64,000 nt of DNA from Candidatus Streptomyces philanthi (GTDB lineage: Bacteria; Actinomycetota; Actinomycetes; Streptomycetales; Streptomycetaceae), in assembly GCA_018114805.1 (NCBI GenBank), contig CP073042.1, positions 5,439,501 to 5,503,500 on the forward strand, read 5' to 3'. Under the pieces are notes generated by a model. The model worked only from the letters and a program-made list of their open reading frames with translations, was not told the DNA's origin and searched no databases. Within the stretch, counting starts at the first letter, position 1; every line of letters starts with the position of its first letter. Positions 28,384-40,168 of this stretch are shown piece by piece. A program made the position numbers and the translations under genes.

Positions 28384-28697
28384 TCCCGGGGGCTGTCGCT
28401 GGCGGTGAATCATGCGGGGTTGCGCATAATATGCGAATTACCGCGCGGTTTCGGCTCGCTCACGAACGGGCATAAGACCCGAGCGTCGCGGGCAACGTCG
28501 CTCGCTCCGCGCACCCAGCGGGCACGCCCCGTTCGGCCCCTCGCTCACCCGCCACCGCGCTCGTGCGGTGTCCGCATGTTGGAATGAAGTATCCGCTTTT
28601 TGGGCAACGGGCCATCATGTATCCTGCACCAAATTCACAGAGGGCCAACGTCGTCCCTCGGTATCAGCACTTGCCACCGACGACGACGGGAGAGCCG
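28384..28697 (+). promoter_or_regulatory. gltB: gltB upstream region
   Basis: 314 bp with an unusually AT-rich end for this genome. A TATCCT hexamer at 28620-28625 is a likely -10 for gltB about 70 bp before the ATG, without a good -35 at standard spacing. The gltB frame is open up to 28563, but those codons lack family similarity, and the ATG at 28698 has GGGAGAG upstream. A perfect 13-bp palindrome lies at 28423-28435. Confidence 0.5.
28423..28435. repeat. CGCATA-A-TATGCG palindrome
   Basis: Two 6-base arms around a single A, flanked by TTG and AA, in an AT-rich island between the transporter gene and gltB. It looks like a regulator binding site, but no cognate regulator is encoded next to it, and I cannot assign one. 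Confidence 0.55.
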
Positions 28698-31600
28698 ATG
28701 CGTTCCGCGCACCCCCGGCCCGTGCCTTCCGTGACCGGCAGCGACGCCACTGCCGCCTGGTCACCGCTGCAGGGGCGCCCCGCCCGCCAGGGCCTGTACG
28801 ACCCCCGTAACGAGCACGACGCCTGTGGCGTCGGCTTCGTCGCAACCCTCACCGGCGAGCCCAGCCACGAACTGGTCGAACAAGCCCTCACCGTCCAGCG
28901 CAACCTGGATCACCGCGGCGCCACCGGCTCCGACCCGGACACGGGCGACGGCGCGGGCATCCTGCTCCAGGTGCCGGACGCCTTCCTGCGCGAGAGCGTC
29001 GCCTTCCCGCTGCCCGAGGCCGGTGCGTACGCCGTCGGCATCGCCTTCCTGCCCGGTGACGGCCCCGGGGCCGCGGACGCCGTCGCCCGGACCGAGGCCA
29101 TCGCCGCCGAAGAGGGACTGGCCGTCCTCGGCTGGCGGGTGGTGCCCGTCGCCCCCGAACTGCTCGGCAGCACGGCCCGGGCCACCATGCCCGCGTTCTC
29201 CCAGCTCTTCGTCGCCGACGCCGCGGGCTCCCTGAGCGGCATCGAGCTGGACCGCAGGGCGTTCGTGCTGCGCAAGCGTGCCGAGCGGGAGGCCGGGGTC
29301 TACTTCCCCTCCCTGTCCGCGCGCACCCTGGTCTACAAGGGCATGCTCACCACCGGGCAGTTGGAGCCGTTCTTCCCCGACCTGTCCGACCGCAGGTTCG
29401 CCACCGCCATCGCGCTGGTGCACTCGCGCTTCTCCACCAACACCTTCCCGTCCTGGCCGCTGGCACACCCGTACCGGTTCGTCGCGCACAACGGCGAGAT
29501 CAACACCGTGCAGGGCAACCGGAACTGGATGCGGGCGCGCGAGTCGCAGTTGGCCAGCGAACTGCTGGCCGGCGAGGGCCGTCCGATTGACCCGCTCTTC
29601 CCCGTCTGCACCCCCGGCGCCTCCGACTCCGCCTCCTTCGACGAGGTCCTCGAACTGCTGCACCTGGGCGGGCGGTCGCTGCCGCACAGCGTCCTGATGA
29701 TGATCCCCGAGGCGTGGGAGAACAGCGCCTCGATGGACGCCCAGCGGCGCGCGTTCTACCAGTACCACTCCACGATGATGGAGCCCTGGGACGGCCCGGC
29801 CTGCGTCACCTTCACCGACGGCACCCAGGTCGGCGCCGTACTCGACCGCAACGGGCTGCGCCCGGGCCGCTACTGGGTCACCGACGACGGCCTGGTCGTG
29901 CTCTCCTCCGAGGTCGGCGTCCTGGAGATCGACCCGGCCCGCGTCGTACGCAAGGGCCGGCTCCAGCCCGGCAGGATGTTCCTGGTCGACACCGCCGAGC
30001 ACCGCATCGTCGAGGACGACGAGATCAAGAGCGCGCTCGCCGCCGAGCAGCCCTACCAGGAGTGGCTGGAGGCCGGCGAGATCGAGCTGGAGGACCTGCC
30101 CGAGCGCGAGCACATCGTGCACACGCACGTCTCGGTCACCCGCCGCCAGCAGACCTTCGGCTACACCGAGGAGGAGCTGCGGGTCATCCTCGCGCCGATG
30201 GCGGCCAGCGGTGCCGAGCCGATCGGCTCGATGGGCACCGACTCGCCCATCGCCGCGCTCTCCGACCGGCCCCGACTCCTCTTCGACTACTTCACCCAGC
30301 TCTTCGCGCAGGTCACCAACCCGCCGCTGGACGCCATCCGCGAGGAACTGGTCACCTCGCTGATCTCCTCGCTCGGCCCGCAGGGCAACCTCCTCGAACC
30401 GACCGCGGCCTCCTGCCGCAGCCTAACCCTGCCCTTCCCGGTGATCGACAACGACGAGCTGGCCAAGCTCATCCACATCAACGCCGACGGCGACCGGGAC
30501 GGGCTCGGCGCCGCCACGCTCTCCGGCCTGTACCGGGTCGGCGGCGGGGGAGCGGCGCTGGCCGCGCGGATCGCCGAGATCTGCGCCGAGGCCGACTCGG
30601 CCATCGCCGACGGCGCCCGCCTCATCGTCCTCTCGGACCGGTACTCCGACGCCGAGCACGCCCCCATCCCCTCGCTGCTGCTCACCTCGGCCGTCCACCA
30701 CCACCTCATCCGCACCAAGCAGCGCACCCAGGTGGGGCTGCTCGTGGAGGCCGGCGACGTGCGCGAGGTGCACCACGTCGCACTGCTCATCGGCTACGGC
30801 GCCGCGGCCGTCAACCCGTACCTGGCCATGGAGTCCGTCGAGGACCTGGTGTGCGCGGGGGCCTTCCTGTCCGGCATTGAGGCCGAGGCGGCGATCCGCA
30901 ACCTCATCAGGGCGCTCGGCAAGGGCGTGCTCAAGGTGATGTCGAAGATGGGCATCTCCACAGTCGCCTCCTACCGCGGCGCGCAGGTCTTCGAGGCCGT
31001 CGGCCTGGACCAGGCGTTCGTGGACGCGTACTTCCACGGCACCGCCACCAAGATCGGCGGCGCGGGCCTGGACGTGGTGGCCACCGAGGTCGCGGCCCGG
31101 CACGCCAAGGCCTATCCGGCCAGCGGCGTCCCGTCCGCGCACCGCGCCCTGGACATCGGCGGCGAGTACCAGTGGCGCTGCGAGGGCGAGCCGCACCTGT
31201 TCGACCCGGACACCGTCTTCCGGCTCCAGCACTCCACCCGCGCTCGCCGGTACGACATCTTCAAGCAGTACACGGAGCGGGTGAACGAGCAGTCCGAGCG
31301 GCTGATGACGCTGCGCGGCCTGTTCGGCCTGAGGTCCGAGCGGCCGTCGGTCCCGCTGGAGGAGGTCGAGCCCGTCTCCGAGATCGTCAAGCGGTTCTCG
31401 ACCGGCGCCATGTCGTACGGCTCCATCTCGCGCGAGGCGCACGAGACGCTGGCCATCGCGATGAACCAGCTCGGGGGCAAGTCCAACACCGGCGAGGGCG
31501 GCGAGGACCCAGAGCGGCTGTACGACCCGGCGCGGCGCTCGGCCATCAAGCAGGTGGCCTCCGGCCGGTTCGGCGTCACCAGCGAGTACCTGGTCAACTC

Positions 31601-33309
31601 CGACGACATCCAGATCAAGATGGCCCAGGGTGCCAAGCCCGGCGAGGGCGGTCAACTGCCCGGCTACAAGGTCTACCCGTGGGTCGCCAAGACCCGGCAC
31701 TCCACGCCGGGCGTCGGCCTCATCTCGCCGCCGCCGCACCACGACATCTACTCCATCGAGGACCTCTCCCAGCTCATCCACGACCTGAAGAACGCCAACC
31801 CGCGCGCCCGCATCCACGTCAAGCTGGTCAGCGAGGTCGGCGTCGGCACGGTCGCGGCGGGCGTCTCCAAGGCGCACGCGGACGTCGTGCTGATCTCCGG
31901 CCACGACGGTGGTACCGGCGCCTCCCCGCTGACCTCGCTCAAGCACGCCGGCGGGCCCTGGGAGCTGGGCCTGGCCGAGACGCAGCAGACGCTGCTGCTC
32001 AACGGGTTGCGCGACCGCATCGTCGTGCAGACCGACGGCCAGCTCAAGACCGGCCGCGACGTGGTCGTCGCGGCGCTGCTGGGCGCCGAGGAGTTCGGGT
32101 TCGCGACCGCGCCGCTGGTGGTCTCGGGCTGCGTGATGATGCGTGTGTGCCACCTGGACACCTGCCCGGTGGGCATCGCCACCCAGAACCCGGTGCTGCG
32201 CGAGCGGTTCACCGGCAAGGCCGAGCACGTCGTCAACTTCTTCCGCTTCATCGCCGAAGAGGTTCGCGAACTCCTGGCCGAGCTGGGCTTCCGCACCCTC
32301 GAGGAGGCAGTCGGGCACGCCGAACTCCTGGACACCTCGCGGGCCGTGGAGCACTGGAAGGCCAGCTGCCTGGACCTGGCGCCGCTGCTGCACGTACCGG
32401 ACCTGCCGGCCGGCGCCGTCCGGCACCAGATCGCCGAGCAGGACCACGGCCTGGAGAAGGCGCTGGACAACGAGCTGATCAAGCTGGCCGCCGACGCGCT
32501 GGCCGCGCCGGACGCCGCCGCGCAGCCGGTGCGCGCGCAGGTCGCCATCCGCAACATCAACCGGACCGTGGGCACCATGCTCGGCCACGAGGTGACGAAG
32601 AAGTTCGGCGGCGCCGGCCTGCCCGACGACACCATCGACATCACCTTCACCGGTTCGGCCGGCCAGTCCTTCGGCGCCTTCGTACCGCACGGCATCACGC
32701 TGCGCCTGGAGGGCGACGCCAACGACTACGTCGGCAAGGGCCTGTCCGGCGGCCGCATCGTCGTCCGCCCCGACCGCGGGGCCGACCACCTGGCCGAGTA
32801 CTCCACCATCGCGGGCAACACCCTCGCCTACGGGGCCACCGGCGGCGAGATGTTCCTGCGCGGCCGGGTCGGCGAGCGGTTCTGCGTGCGCAACTCGGGC
32901 GCGACCGTCGTCTCCGAGGGCGTGGGCGACCACGGCTGCGAGTACATGACCGGCGGCCGGGCCGTGGTGCTCGGCGAGACCGGGCGCAACTTCGCCGCCG
33001 GCATGTCCGGTGGCGTCGCGTACGTCATCGACCTCGACCCGGCCCAGGTCAACCGCAAGCTGGCGACGGCCGTCGAGCCGCTGGACGAGGCCGACACGCG
33101 GTGGCTGCACGACGTGGTGCGCCGCCACCAGGAGGAGACCGGCTCCACCGTGGCCGCAGCCCTCCTCGCCGACTGGGAAGCCGCGGCACGCCGCTTCAGC
33201 AAGGTCTTCCCGCCCACCTACAAGGCCGTGCTCGCCGCCAAGGACGCCGCCGAGCGAGCCGGACTCTCCGAGTCCGAGACCACCGAGAAGATGATGGAGG
33301 CGGCGACGC

Positions 33310-33317
<8 letters not shown>
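28698..33317 (+). CDS. gltB: Glutamate synthase (NADPH), large subunit
   Basis: A 1539-aa GltB that makes glutamate from 2-oxoglutarate and glutamine. After a 42-residue propeptide the Ntn nucleophile Cys43 (EHDACGVGF) starts the class II amidotransferase domain. Central and FMN-binding domains follow (SSSG-like MSYGSISREAHE, GGKSNTGEGGED, SGHDGGTGASPLTS). The 3Fe-4S ligands are Cys1145, Cys1151 and Cys1156, with the 6/5 spacing of known GltB. The C-terminal GXGXG beta-helix contains GGRIVVRPDR and YGATGGEMFLRGR. 4.6 kb without a single lesion. It overlaps gltD by 8 bp. Confidence 0.97.
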
Positions 33318-34770
<1,453 letters not shown>

Positions 34771-35026
34771 CCCACGGCCCGCCCGGCCCCCGCACTACCG
34801 GCCTGTGCCGGAGGTGTCCCGTACAGCGCCGTGCGGAACACGCGGCGCCGGCCCGTCCCCGACCGGATGGCAGGCGCCGCTTTTTCGTCTCCCCAGCGCC
34901 GCGCGTACGTCCCGGCTCCGCAGCGCCCTCGCGCGGGGTGACCGGGCGGCTACGGGTGGCGGTACGGTGGTCGCGTCATTCCGCTGTGCCCGCATATCGC
35001 TTGCCAGAGCGAGGAGTTGAGGACGG

Positions 35027-36146
35027 GTGACCGAACGGGTTCCGCACACGCGCCTTCCCCGGTCCCACGGGGTGGACTCCCAGGTCGGTCGAGACGTGCC
35101 GGGCCGGCTCACTGACTTCTGCGCCGAGTACACGAACCCCGCCCGGCGTCGCCTCCTCGCCGCCAGCCTGTACTCCGCGACGCTCGCCGTGCCGGCGTTC
35201 GCCGGCCCCGCCCGGGCCGAGGGGAGCGGGGGAGGGGCGCGCTCCACCGGGCGGATCGGGCCGGGCGAGGTGGCCACGGTGCGCACGATGACGGACCGGA
35301 TCGCCGACATCCTGGACGAGCTGGGCGGCGGCCACGCCCGCCCGATGGCGGCGGCCTTCCTGGTCAACACGGTGGCGCCGTACCTGCGGGCCCCGGCCAC
35401 CGAGCCGGTCCGCACGGGCATGCTCTCCGCCGCCGCCGACCTGACCTACCTGACCGGCTGGATGGCGATGTACGAACGCCGGCAGGGCCTCGGTCAGCGG
35501 TACTACATCACGGCTCTGGACCTGGCCCGGAGGCCGGCGACCACTTCACCTACTGCCGCACGCTGCGCGGCATGAGCCTCCAGGCATCCCACCTCGGCCA
35601 CGGGCGGCGGGCCCGGGACCTCGCGGACGCGGCGGCCGAGGCCGCGCCTCGTCGCGTTCCTGCGCGGCCAGCAGGCACACGCCGCCGCCATGGTCGGCGA
35701 CCACCGGCGGGCGCGGGCCCGGCTGCGCGAGGCGGAGTCGGCGCTGTCGCGGGCGGACTCGCGGCGCGACGCGGTGGGGCGGCTACGACCGGGCGGCGGA
35801 CGAGTTCCACGTGGCCCACGTCCTCGCCGAGGGCGGCGACCTGCCAGGCTCCGTCGCCGCGCTCCAGGCGTCCCTGCGCGCCCATCCGGAGCGGCAGCGG
35901 CAGGGCAGGCTGCACGCGAACGCCGTGCTCGCCAAGCGGCAGTTCGCGCTGGGGCACCTCGACGCGGGCTGTGCCACCTGGTCGGCGTTCCTCGACGACT
36001 ACCTGACGCTGTCCACGGCACGTGGTGACGAGCACTTCGCCACCCTGCGCGGCCAACTGCGCGCCCACTCCCGAGTGCGCGCGGTGCGCCAGTTGGCGGG
36101 CCGGGCCCGCGAGGTCGCGGCGCTCAAGGGGTCGACGGTGCGCTGA
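35027..36146 (+). pseudogene. Decayed TPR-type transcriptional regulator
   Basis: GTG 35027 gives MTERVPHTRL, a start common in a large Streptomyces regulator family with an N-terminal HTH and C-terminal TPRs. The HTH part is missing: the sequence jumps within ~20 residues to ARRRLLAASLYSATLAVPA, then GEVATVRTMTDRIADILDEL, GHARPMAAAFLVNTVAPYL and YLTGWMAMYERRQGLGQRYY. Frameshifts near 35531 (GGG to GG), 35642 and 35781 (GGG to GGGG) break the TPR half, which ends at 36146 after HANAVLAKRQFALGHLDAG. Loss of the HTH cannot be a base-calling error. The expected intact length (~450 aa) comes from memory of the family. Confidence 0.65.
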
Positions 36147-36188
36147 CCCACCCCCAGCGCCCAGCCGTATGCCGCGGGCGCGTCCGCG

Positions 36189-36782
36189 TCACTCCTGCCC
36201 TACGTGCGTGATCCGGTCGTCCCCGAGCCGTCGCTGCACATCGCTGAGCAGCAGGCGCAGCAACTCCGTCAACTCCCGCTGTTGCCCCTCCGTCAGGCCC
36301 GTCAGCAGGTCGGCCTCCCGGGTCAGGACCTGGTCCACCGTGGACTCGACCAGCGCGTGGCCGGCATCCGTCAGGGTGACCTCGACCGTCCGGGGGCGGC
36401 CGGTACCGGGGGCGCGGGTGACCAGGCCCTCGCGCACGGCCCGGGCCACCCGCTGGGAGACGGCGCCGGCCGTGACCAGGGAGTGTTCGCCGAGTTCGCG
36501 GGTGCTCAGGGTGTACGGCGGGCCCTGCCGGCGCAGCATGCTGAGCAGGTCGAGCGTCGCGGCGTCGATCCCGGCCCGGGCCAGGACCCGCCGGCGGTCG
36601 TCGCCGAGCAGCTTCGCCAGCCGCCAGATCGGGGTGACGATCCCGATCGAGGAGACGGGGGTGCCGGGCCGCTCGCGCTCCCAGGCGGCGGCGATGGCGG
36701 CGACCGGGTCGGCGGGGGCCGCCGTCGGCGAGGGTCGCGCGCGGTGGGCGGAGCGGTCCGGTGGCTGGTCGGCCGCGGTCAT
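36189..36782 (-). CDS. MarR family transcriptional regulator
   Basis: A 197-aa MarR protein. The winged helix-turn-helix is in residues ~95-150 (STRELGEHSLVTAGAVSQRV, then the wing RAPGTGRPRTVEVTLTDAG), with flanking dimer helices. GGAGGACA precedes the ATG. It is divergent from an SDR gene. The 83-bp gap holds a perfect 16-bp palindrome, probably its operator. The ligand is unknown, but control of the SDR and of itself is the natural reading. Confidence 0.9.
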   Translation of the reverse strand: MTAADQPPDRSAHRARPSPTAAPADPVAAIAAAWERERPGTPVSSIGIVTPIWRLAKLLGDDRRRVLARAGIDAATLDLLSMLRRQGPPYTLSTRELGEHSLVTAGAVSQRVARAVREGLVTRAPGTGRPRTVEVTLTDAGHALVESTVDQVLTREADLLTGLTEGQQRELTELLRLLLSDVQRRLGDDRITHVGQE

Positions 36783-36804
36783 GGTTGTCCTCCGGCTGCG
36801 ATTG

Positions 36805-36843
36805 CGTTTAGATCTAAACGTAGGTCTGTGTTTAGAGCTTAAT
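36805..36843. promoter_or_regulatory. MarR operator region
   Basis: CGTTTAGATCTAAACG at 36805-36820 is a perfect 16-bp palindrome in the AT-rich gap between the divergent MarR and SDR genes. A related imperfect site, GTTTAGAGCTTAA, lies at 36830-36842, with its centre about 24 bp (just over two helical turns) away. The common half-site is TTTAGA. The arrangement suggests two dimers bound on nearly the same DNA face that control both directions. Confidence 0.8.
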
Positions 36844-36865
36844 GAAAGCTTGTGGAGGTTACCCT

Positions 36866-37618
36866 ATGCCCCGCACCATCCTGGTCACCGGCGCCGGCGC
36901 CGGCGCCGGCACGGGCATCGGCCGGGCCGTCGCCCGGCACTTCGCCGCCGCGGGCGACGCCGTCTTCCTCACCGGTCGACGGCGCGACCCGCTGGCGGCG
37001 ACCGCCGACGCGGTCGGTGGCACGCCGCTGGTGTGCGACCACACCGACCCGTCGCAGGTGGCGGCGTTGCTCGACGCGTTGCCGGACCGTGTCGACGTGC
37101 TGGTCAACAACGCGGGCGGGAACACCGACTTCGGTGCCCAGGGCGAGCCCGACGGTGCCGGCCCGGCCGCCGCGCTGCACGCCTTCGCCGCCCGCTTCCG
37201 GGCCAACCTCGACGCCAACCTGGTCAGCGCCGCGCTGACCACCCGCGCCGTCTCCGACCGGCTGGCCAGTGGCGGGGCCGTGGTGCACGTCGGGTCCATC
37301 GCGGCCGACCAGGGCGCCGGCTCGTACGGCGCCGCCAAGGCCGGCCTGGCCGCCTGGAACCTCGACCTCGCGGCGGAGTTGGGCGCCCGGGACATCACGG
37401 CCAACGTCGTCTCGCCCGGCTACGTCGCCGAGACCGAGTTCTTCGGCGACGTGCTGACCGCCGAGCGCCGGGCCCAGCTCGTGGCCGCCACCGCCGTGGG
37501 GCGCGCGGGGGTGCCGGACGACGTGGCGGGCGCGGTGGCCTACCTGTGCTCGCCGGCCGCGCGGTACGTCACGGGCCAGGTGCTGAACGTCAACGGCGGG
37601 GCGCGGATGACACGTTGA
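36866..37618 (+). CDS. SDR family oxidoreductase
   Basis: A 250-aa classical short-chain dehydrogenase. The cofactor loop is TGAGAGAGTGIGRA, longer than usual because of a GGCGCC-type repeat. NNAG occurs at 81-84. The catalytic Ser144, Tyr154 and Lys158 are in HVGSIAADQGAGSYGAAKAG. The end VTGQVLNVNGG is typical. Arg39/Arg40 after the second strand suggests NADP(H). ATG 36866 has GGAGG upstream; an in-frame ATG at 36842 is less likely. Probably repressed by the divergent MarR. Confidence 0.9.
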   Translation: MPRTILVTGAGAGAGTGIGRAVARHFAAAGDAVFLTGRRRDPLAATADAVGGTPLVCDHTDPSQVAALLDALPDRVDVLVNNAGGNTDFGAQGEPDGAGPAAALHAFAARFRANLDANLVSAALTTRAVSDRLASGGAVVHVGSIAADQGAGSYGAAKAGLAAWNLDLAAELGARDITANVVSPGYVAETEFFGDVLTAERRAQLVAATAVGRAGVPDDVAGAVAYLCSPAARYVTGQVLNVNGGARMTR

Positions 37619-37722
37619 GGCCGCCCCGCACGGGGGCGCCGGACCGGTGGGACGCCGGTCGGCCGCCGACGGCGCGTGACGCTCGCCCTACCCGGGCCGG
37701 CGTCGCGCGCCGTCGGCGTTTC

Positions 37723-37772
37723 TTGACAGGGGGCCGTTCGCACCCCACCATCACTCCACTAACTGATTAGTG
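37723..37772 (+). promoter_or_regulatory. Promoter and operator of the GntR/ABC operon
   Basis: TTGACA at 37723-37728, a 17-bp spacer and CACCAT at 37746-37751 form a likely promoter. The inverted repeat CACTAA-CTGA-TTAGTG at 37757-37772 covers the expected transcription start and lies 8 bp before the regulator start codon. This is the usual place for YtrA-type autorepressor operators. Confidence 0.75.
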
Positions 37773-37780
37773 AAAGGGTG

Positions 37781-38187
37781 ATGCGGGTGATCGAGTACCG
37801 CATCGACCGGCGCGCCGGCGTCGCCACGTACCTGCAGATCGTCCAGCAGACGAAGCAGGCGCTGCGCCTTGGTCTGTTGCAGCCGGGGACCGACTGCCCA
37901 CCGCCAAGGAGGTCGTCGCGGCCACCGCGATCAATCCGAACACCGTCCTGAAGGCGTACCGCGAACTGGAGCGCGAGGGCCTGGTCGAACCCCGGCCTGG
38001 CCTCGGCACCTTCGTGCGGCGCTCCCTCGCGCGGCCGGAGGCCGCCGCCGGGTCGCCGCTGCGCGCGGAGCTGGCGGCGTGGATGGACCGGGCGCGCGAG
38101 GCCGGACTCGACCGGGAGGACGTGGCGGCGCTGTTCGCCTCGGTCCTCGACGAACGCCTCGGCGATGCGCCGCCGACGCCGAACTGA
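37781..38187 (+). pseudogene. GntR family (YtrA-type) regulator, one-base frameshift
   Basis: A short ~135-aa GntR protein of the YtrA subfamily: YRIDRRAGVATYLQIVQQTKQ, then after a shift the winged-HTH end TAKEVVAATAINPNTVLKAY and RELEREGLVEPRPGLGTFV, with a small C-terminal dimerisation tail (AWMDRAREAGLDREDVAALF). The frame breaks near 37894, where CCGGGGACC would need one more G to read Pro-Gly-Asp-Arg-Leu-Pro. It precedes an ABC ATPase and permease, the classical YtrA operon layout. Confidence 0.85.
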
Positions 38188-38221
38188 CCAGGGGAACCGA
38201 GATGACAAGTGGGGGGAACGG

Positions 38222-39192
38222 GTGACCAGCTAGTACGCGGGGGACCCGGGGGCGGCCGTCGTGGCGCGCGGACTGGGCAAGAGGTACCGGCAGAACTGGG
38301 CGTTGCGCGAGGTCACGCTGCGGCTTCCCGCCGGGCGGGTCTGCGCCGTGATCGGCCCGAACGGCTCGGGCAAGAGCACGCTGCTGGCGCTGGCCGCCGG
38401 GCTGCTGGCGCCGACGACCGGGGCAGTCTGCGGCTGTTTGGCGAGGCGCCCTCGGCGCCCGCCACCCGGCGTCGCGTGGCCTACGTGGCCCAGCACAAGC
38501 CGCTGTTCCCACGGTTGACCGTGGCCGAGACGCTGCGGCTGGGCCGCGAGCTGAACCCCTGCTGGGACCAGGCCGTGGCGGAGCGGGTCCTGTGGGACGT
38601 CAACGTACCGCTGACGGTGCGGGTTTCGGCCCTCTCCGGTGGCCAGCGCACCTGCGTCGCGCTGGCGCTGGCGCTCGGCAAGCGCGCCGACCTGTTGCTG
38701 CTGGACGAGCCGATGGCCGACCAGGACCCGCTGCGGCGCAGCCGCATGATGGGCGCCCTGATGGCCGAGGCCGCCGAACACGGAACGACCGTGGTCATCG
38801 CCACGCACGTACTCGCCGAGTTGGACGGCGTCAGCGACCACCTCTGGTTGTTCGGCACGGGCCGGCTCCGGCTCGCGGGCGGCACGGAGGCCGTCCAGGC
38901 CGCGCACACCCTGGTCACCGGGGCCCGCCGGGACGGCGAGCCAGCCACCGGAGACCGTGCGAGCGACCCCGGGCTGCCGCCCGAACTCGCCGCCCACACC
39001 GTGGTCGAGGCCCGCGCCACCGGCCGGCAACTCACCGCGCTGGTACGGCCCGGCGGCACCGATCCGCAGGGCGAGTGGATCACTCGCGAGCCCTCCGTCG
39101 AGGAGATCCTGCTCGGCTACCTCCGTAACCCCACCGCCGCGCCGCTGCTGCTCGACGGTGGTCCCACCGATGTCTCGGAGGTCGCCGCGTGA
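38222..39192 (+). pseudogene. ABC transporter ATP-binding protein, frameshifted
   Basis: The N-terminal half (VVARGLGKRYRQNWALREVT, Walker A IGPNGSGKST) is in one frame and the rest (LRLFGEAPSAPATRRRVAYV, signature ALSGGQRT, Walker B LLLLDEPMADQDP, IATHVLAELD) in another. The shift near 38423 is a G run one base short (ACCGGGGCAGT). If translation starts at GTG 38222, codon 4 is a TAG (38231); otherwise GTG 38261 is the start. The ATPase has a 90-residue C-terminal extension. It overlaps the permease by 4 bp (GTGA). Confidence 0.82.
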
Positions 39193-40168
39193 AGGGTCTG
39201 ACCTGGGTGGTCTGGCGTCAGCACCGGGCCACGACCTGGATGGTGCTGACGCTGACCGCGGTGGCCGCCGCCTGCTTCGGCTACTGGTTCCACGACTAGT
39301 GGGCCTTCCAGCACGACCATGGCATAGCGGGCTGCGACATCACGCTCCCCACCTGCCTCGGCGTGCCGGCCTCGCAGTGGGACGCCGTGCCGCAACACGT
39401 CGTCGCCACGTTCGAGAACGCCTACCGCGACACGTTGGTCAACGGGGGCCAGGCACTCCGATACGTCCCGCTGCTGGTCGCCGCGTTCATCGGCGTCCCG
39501 GTGTTCGCGCGGGACTTCGAGACCGGGGCGTACCGGGTAGCCCTCGCCCAGTCGATCAGCCCGCGCCGCTGGCTCGCCGCGAAGCTCGCTCACGCCGTCA
39601 CGCTCACCGTGCTCGTCACCACCGTCCTGACCACGCTGTATGGGTGGTGGTGGCACTCGACCTGGCGCGACTTCGGCACCCTGGTGTGGGACACGCCCGT
39701 TCCCCTGTTGACCGCCGGACCGGCCGCGGTGGCGGTCGCGGTCCTGGCAGCCGTGCTCGGCGCGGCCATCGGCCTGCTCGTGCGTCGGACGGTGCCCGCC
39801 ATGGCCGTCTCCCTCGCCGTGTGCGGCGCGCTGAATCTACCGCGCGCGAGCTGGACTTCCTCCGCCGTCTGCTGCCGCCGGACTCGGCTCGGACGGCCAT
39901 CGGCTCCGACTCCAAAACCGACGTGTCCCGCTACGCACGCCATGACGGCTGGTGGTACGAGACCTCCTCGGGCGAGAAGTTGGACCTCAGCGTCTGCCCG
40001 GGCGTGGACTCGGAGTTCACGCGCTGCGTGAAGGGGCATGACGTGGTGGCCGTGCTCACGGAATACCACCCCCCGGGCGCCTACTGGTCCATCCAGTGGA
40101 TCGTGGCCGGCATCTGTCTGACCGTCGCCGCCCCGTGGCCCCCTTCGACAACGGAGCTCCGTCGCCCC
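39189..40168 (+). pseudogene. ABC transporter permease, nonsense codon and frameshift
   Basis: GTG 39189 opens KGLTWVVWRQHRATTWMVL, the usual start of YtrA-operon permeases, then a membrane segment. A TAG at 39297-39299 stops it after WFHD, but the same frame continues (AFQHDHGIAGCDITL, PLLVAAFIGVPVFARDFE, LAAVLGAAIGLLVRR). Near 39840 the frame shifts again to a C-terminal part with ARELDFLRRLLPP, an extracytoplasmic segment (HDGWWYETSSGEKLDLS) and a last helix (WSIQWIVAGICLTVAA). The true stop is not clear. The end given is the base before the next start. Confidence 0.7.

Noticed and set aside
28563..28697. N-terminal extension of gltB to the first in-frame start
   Set aside because: The added codons have no glutamate synthase similarity and contain the -10-like element. 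ATG 28698 has a proper ribosome binding site and gives the usual short propeptide before Cys43.
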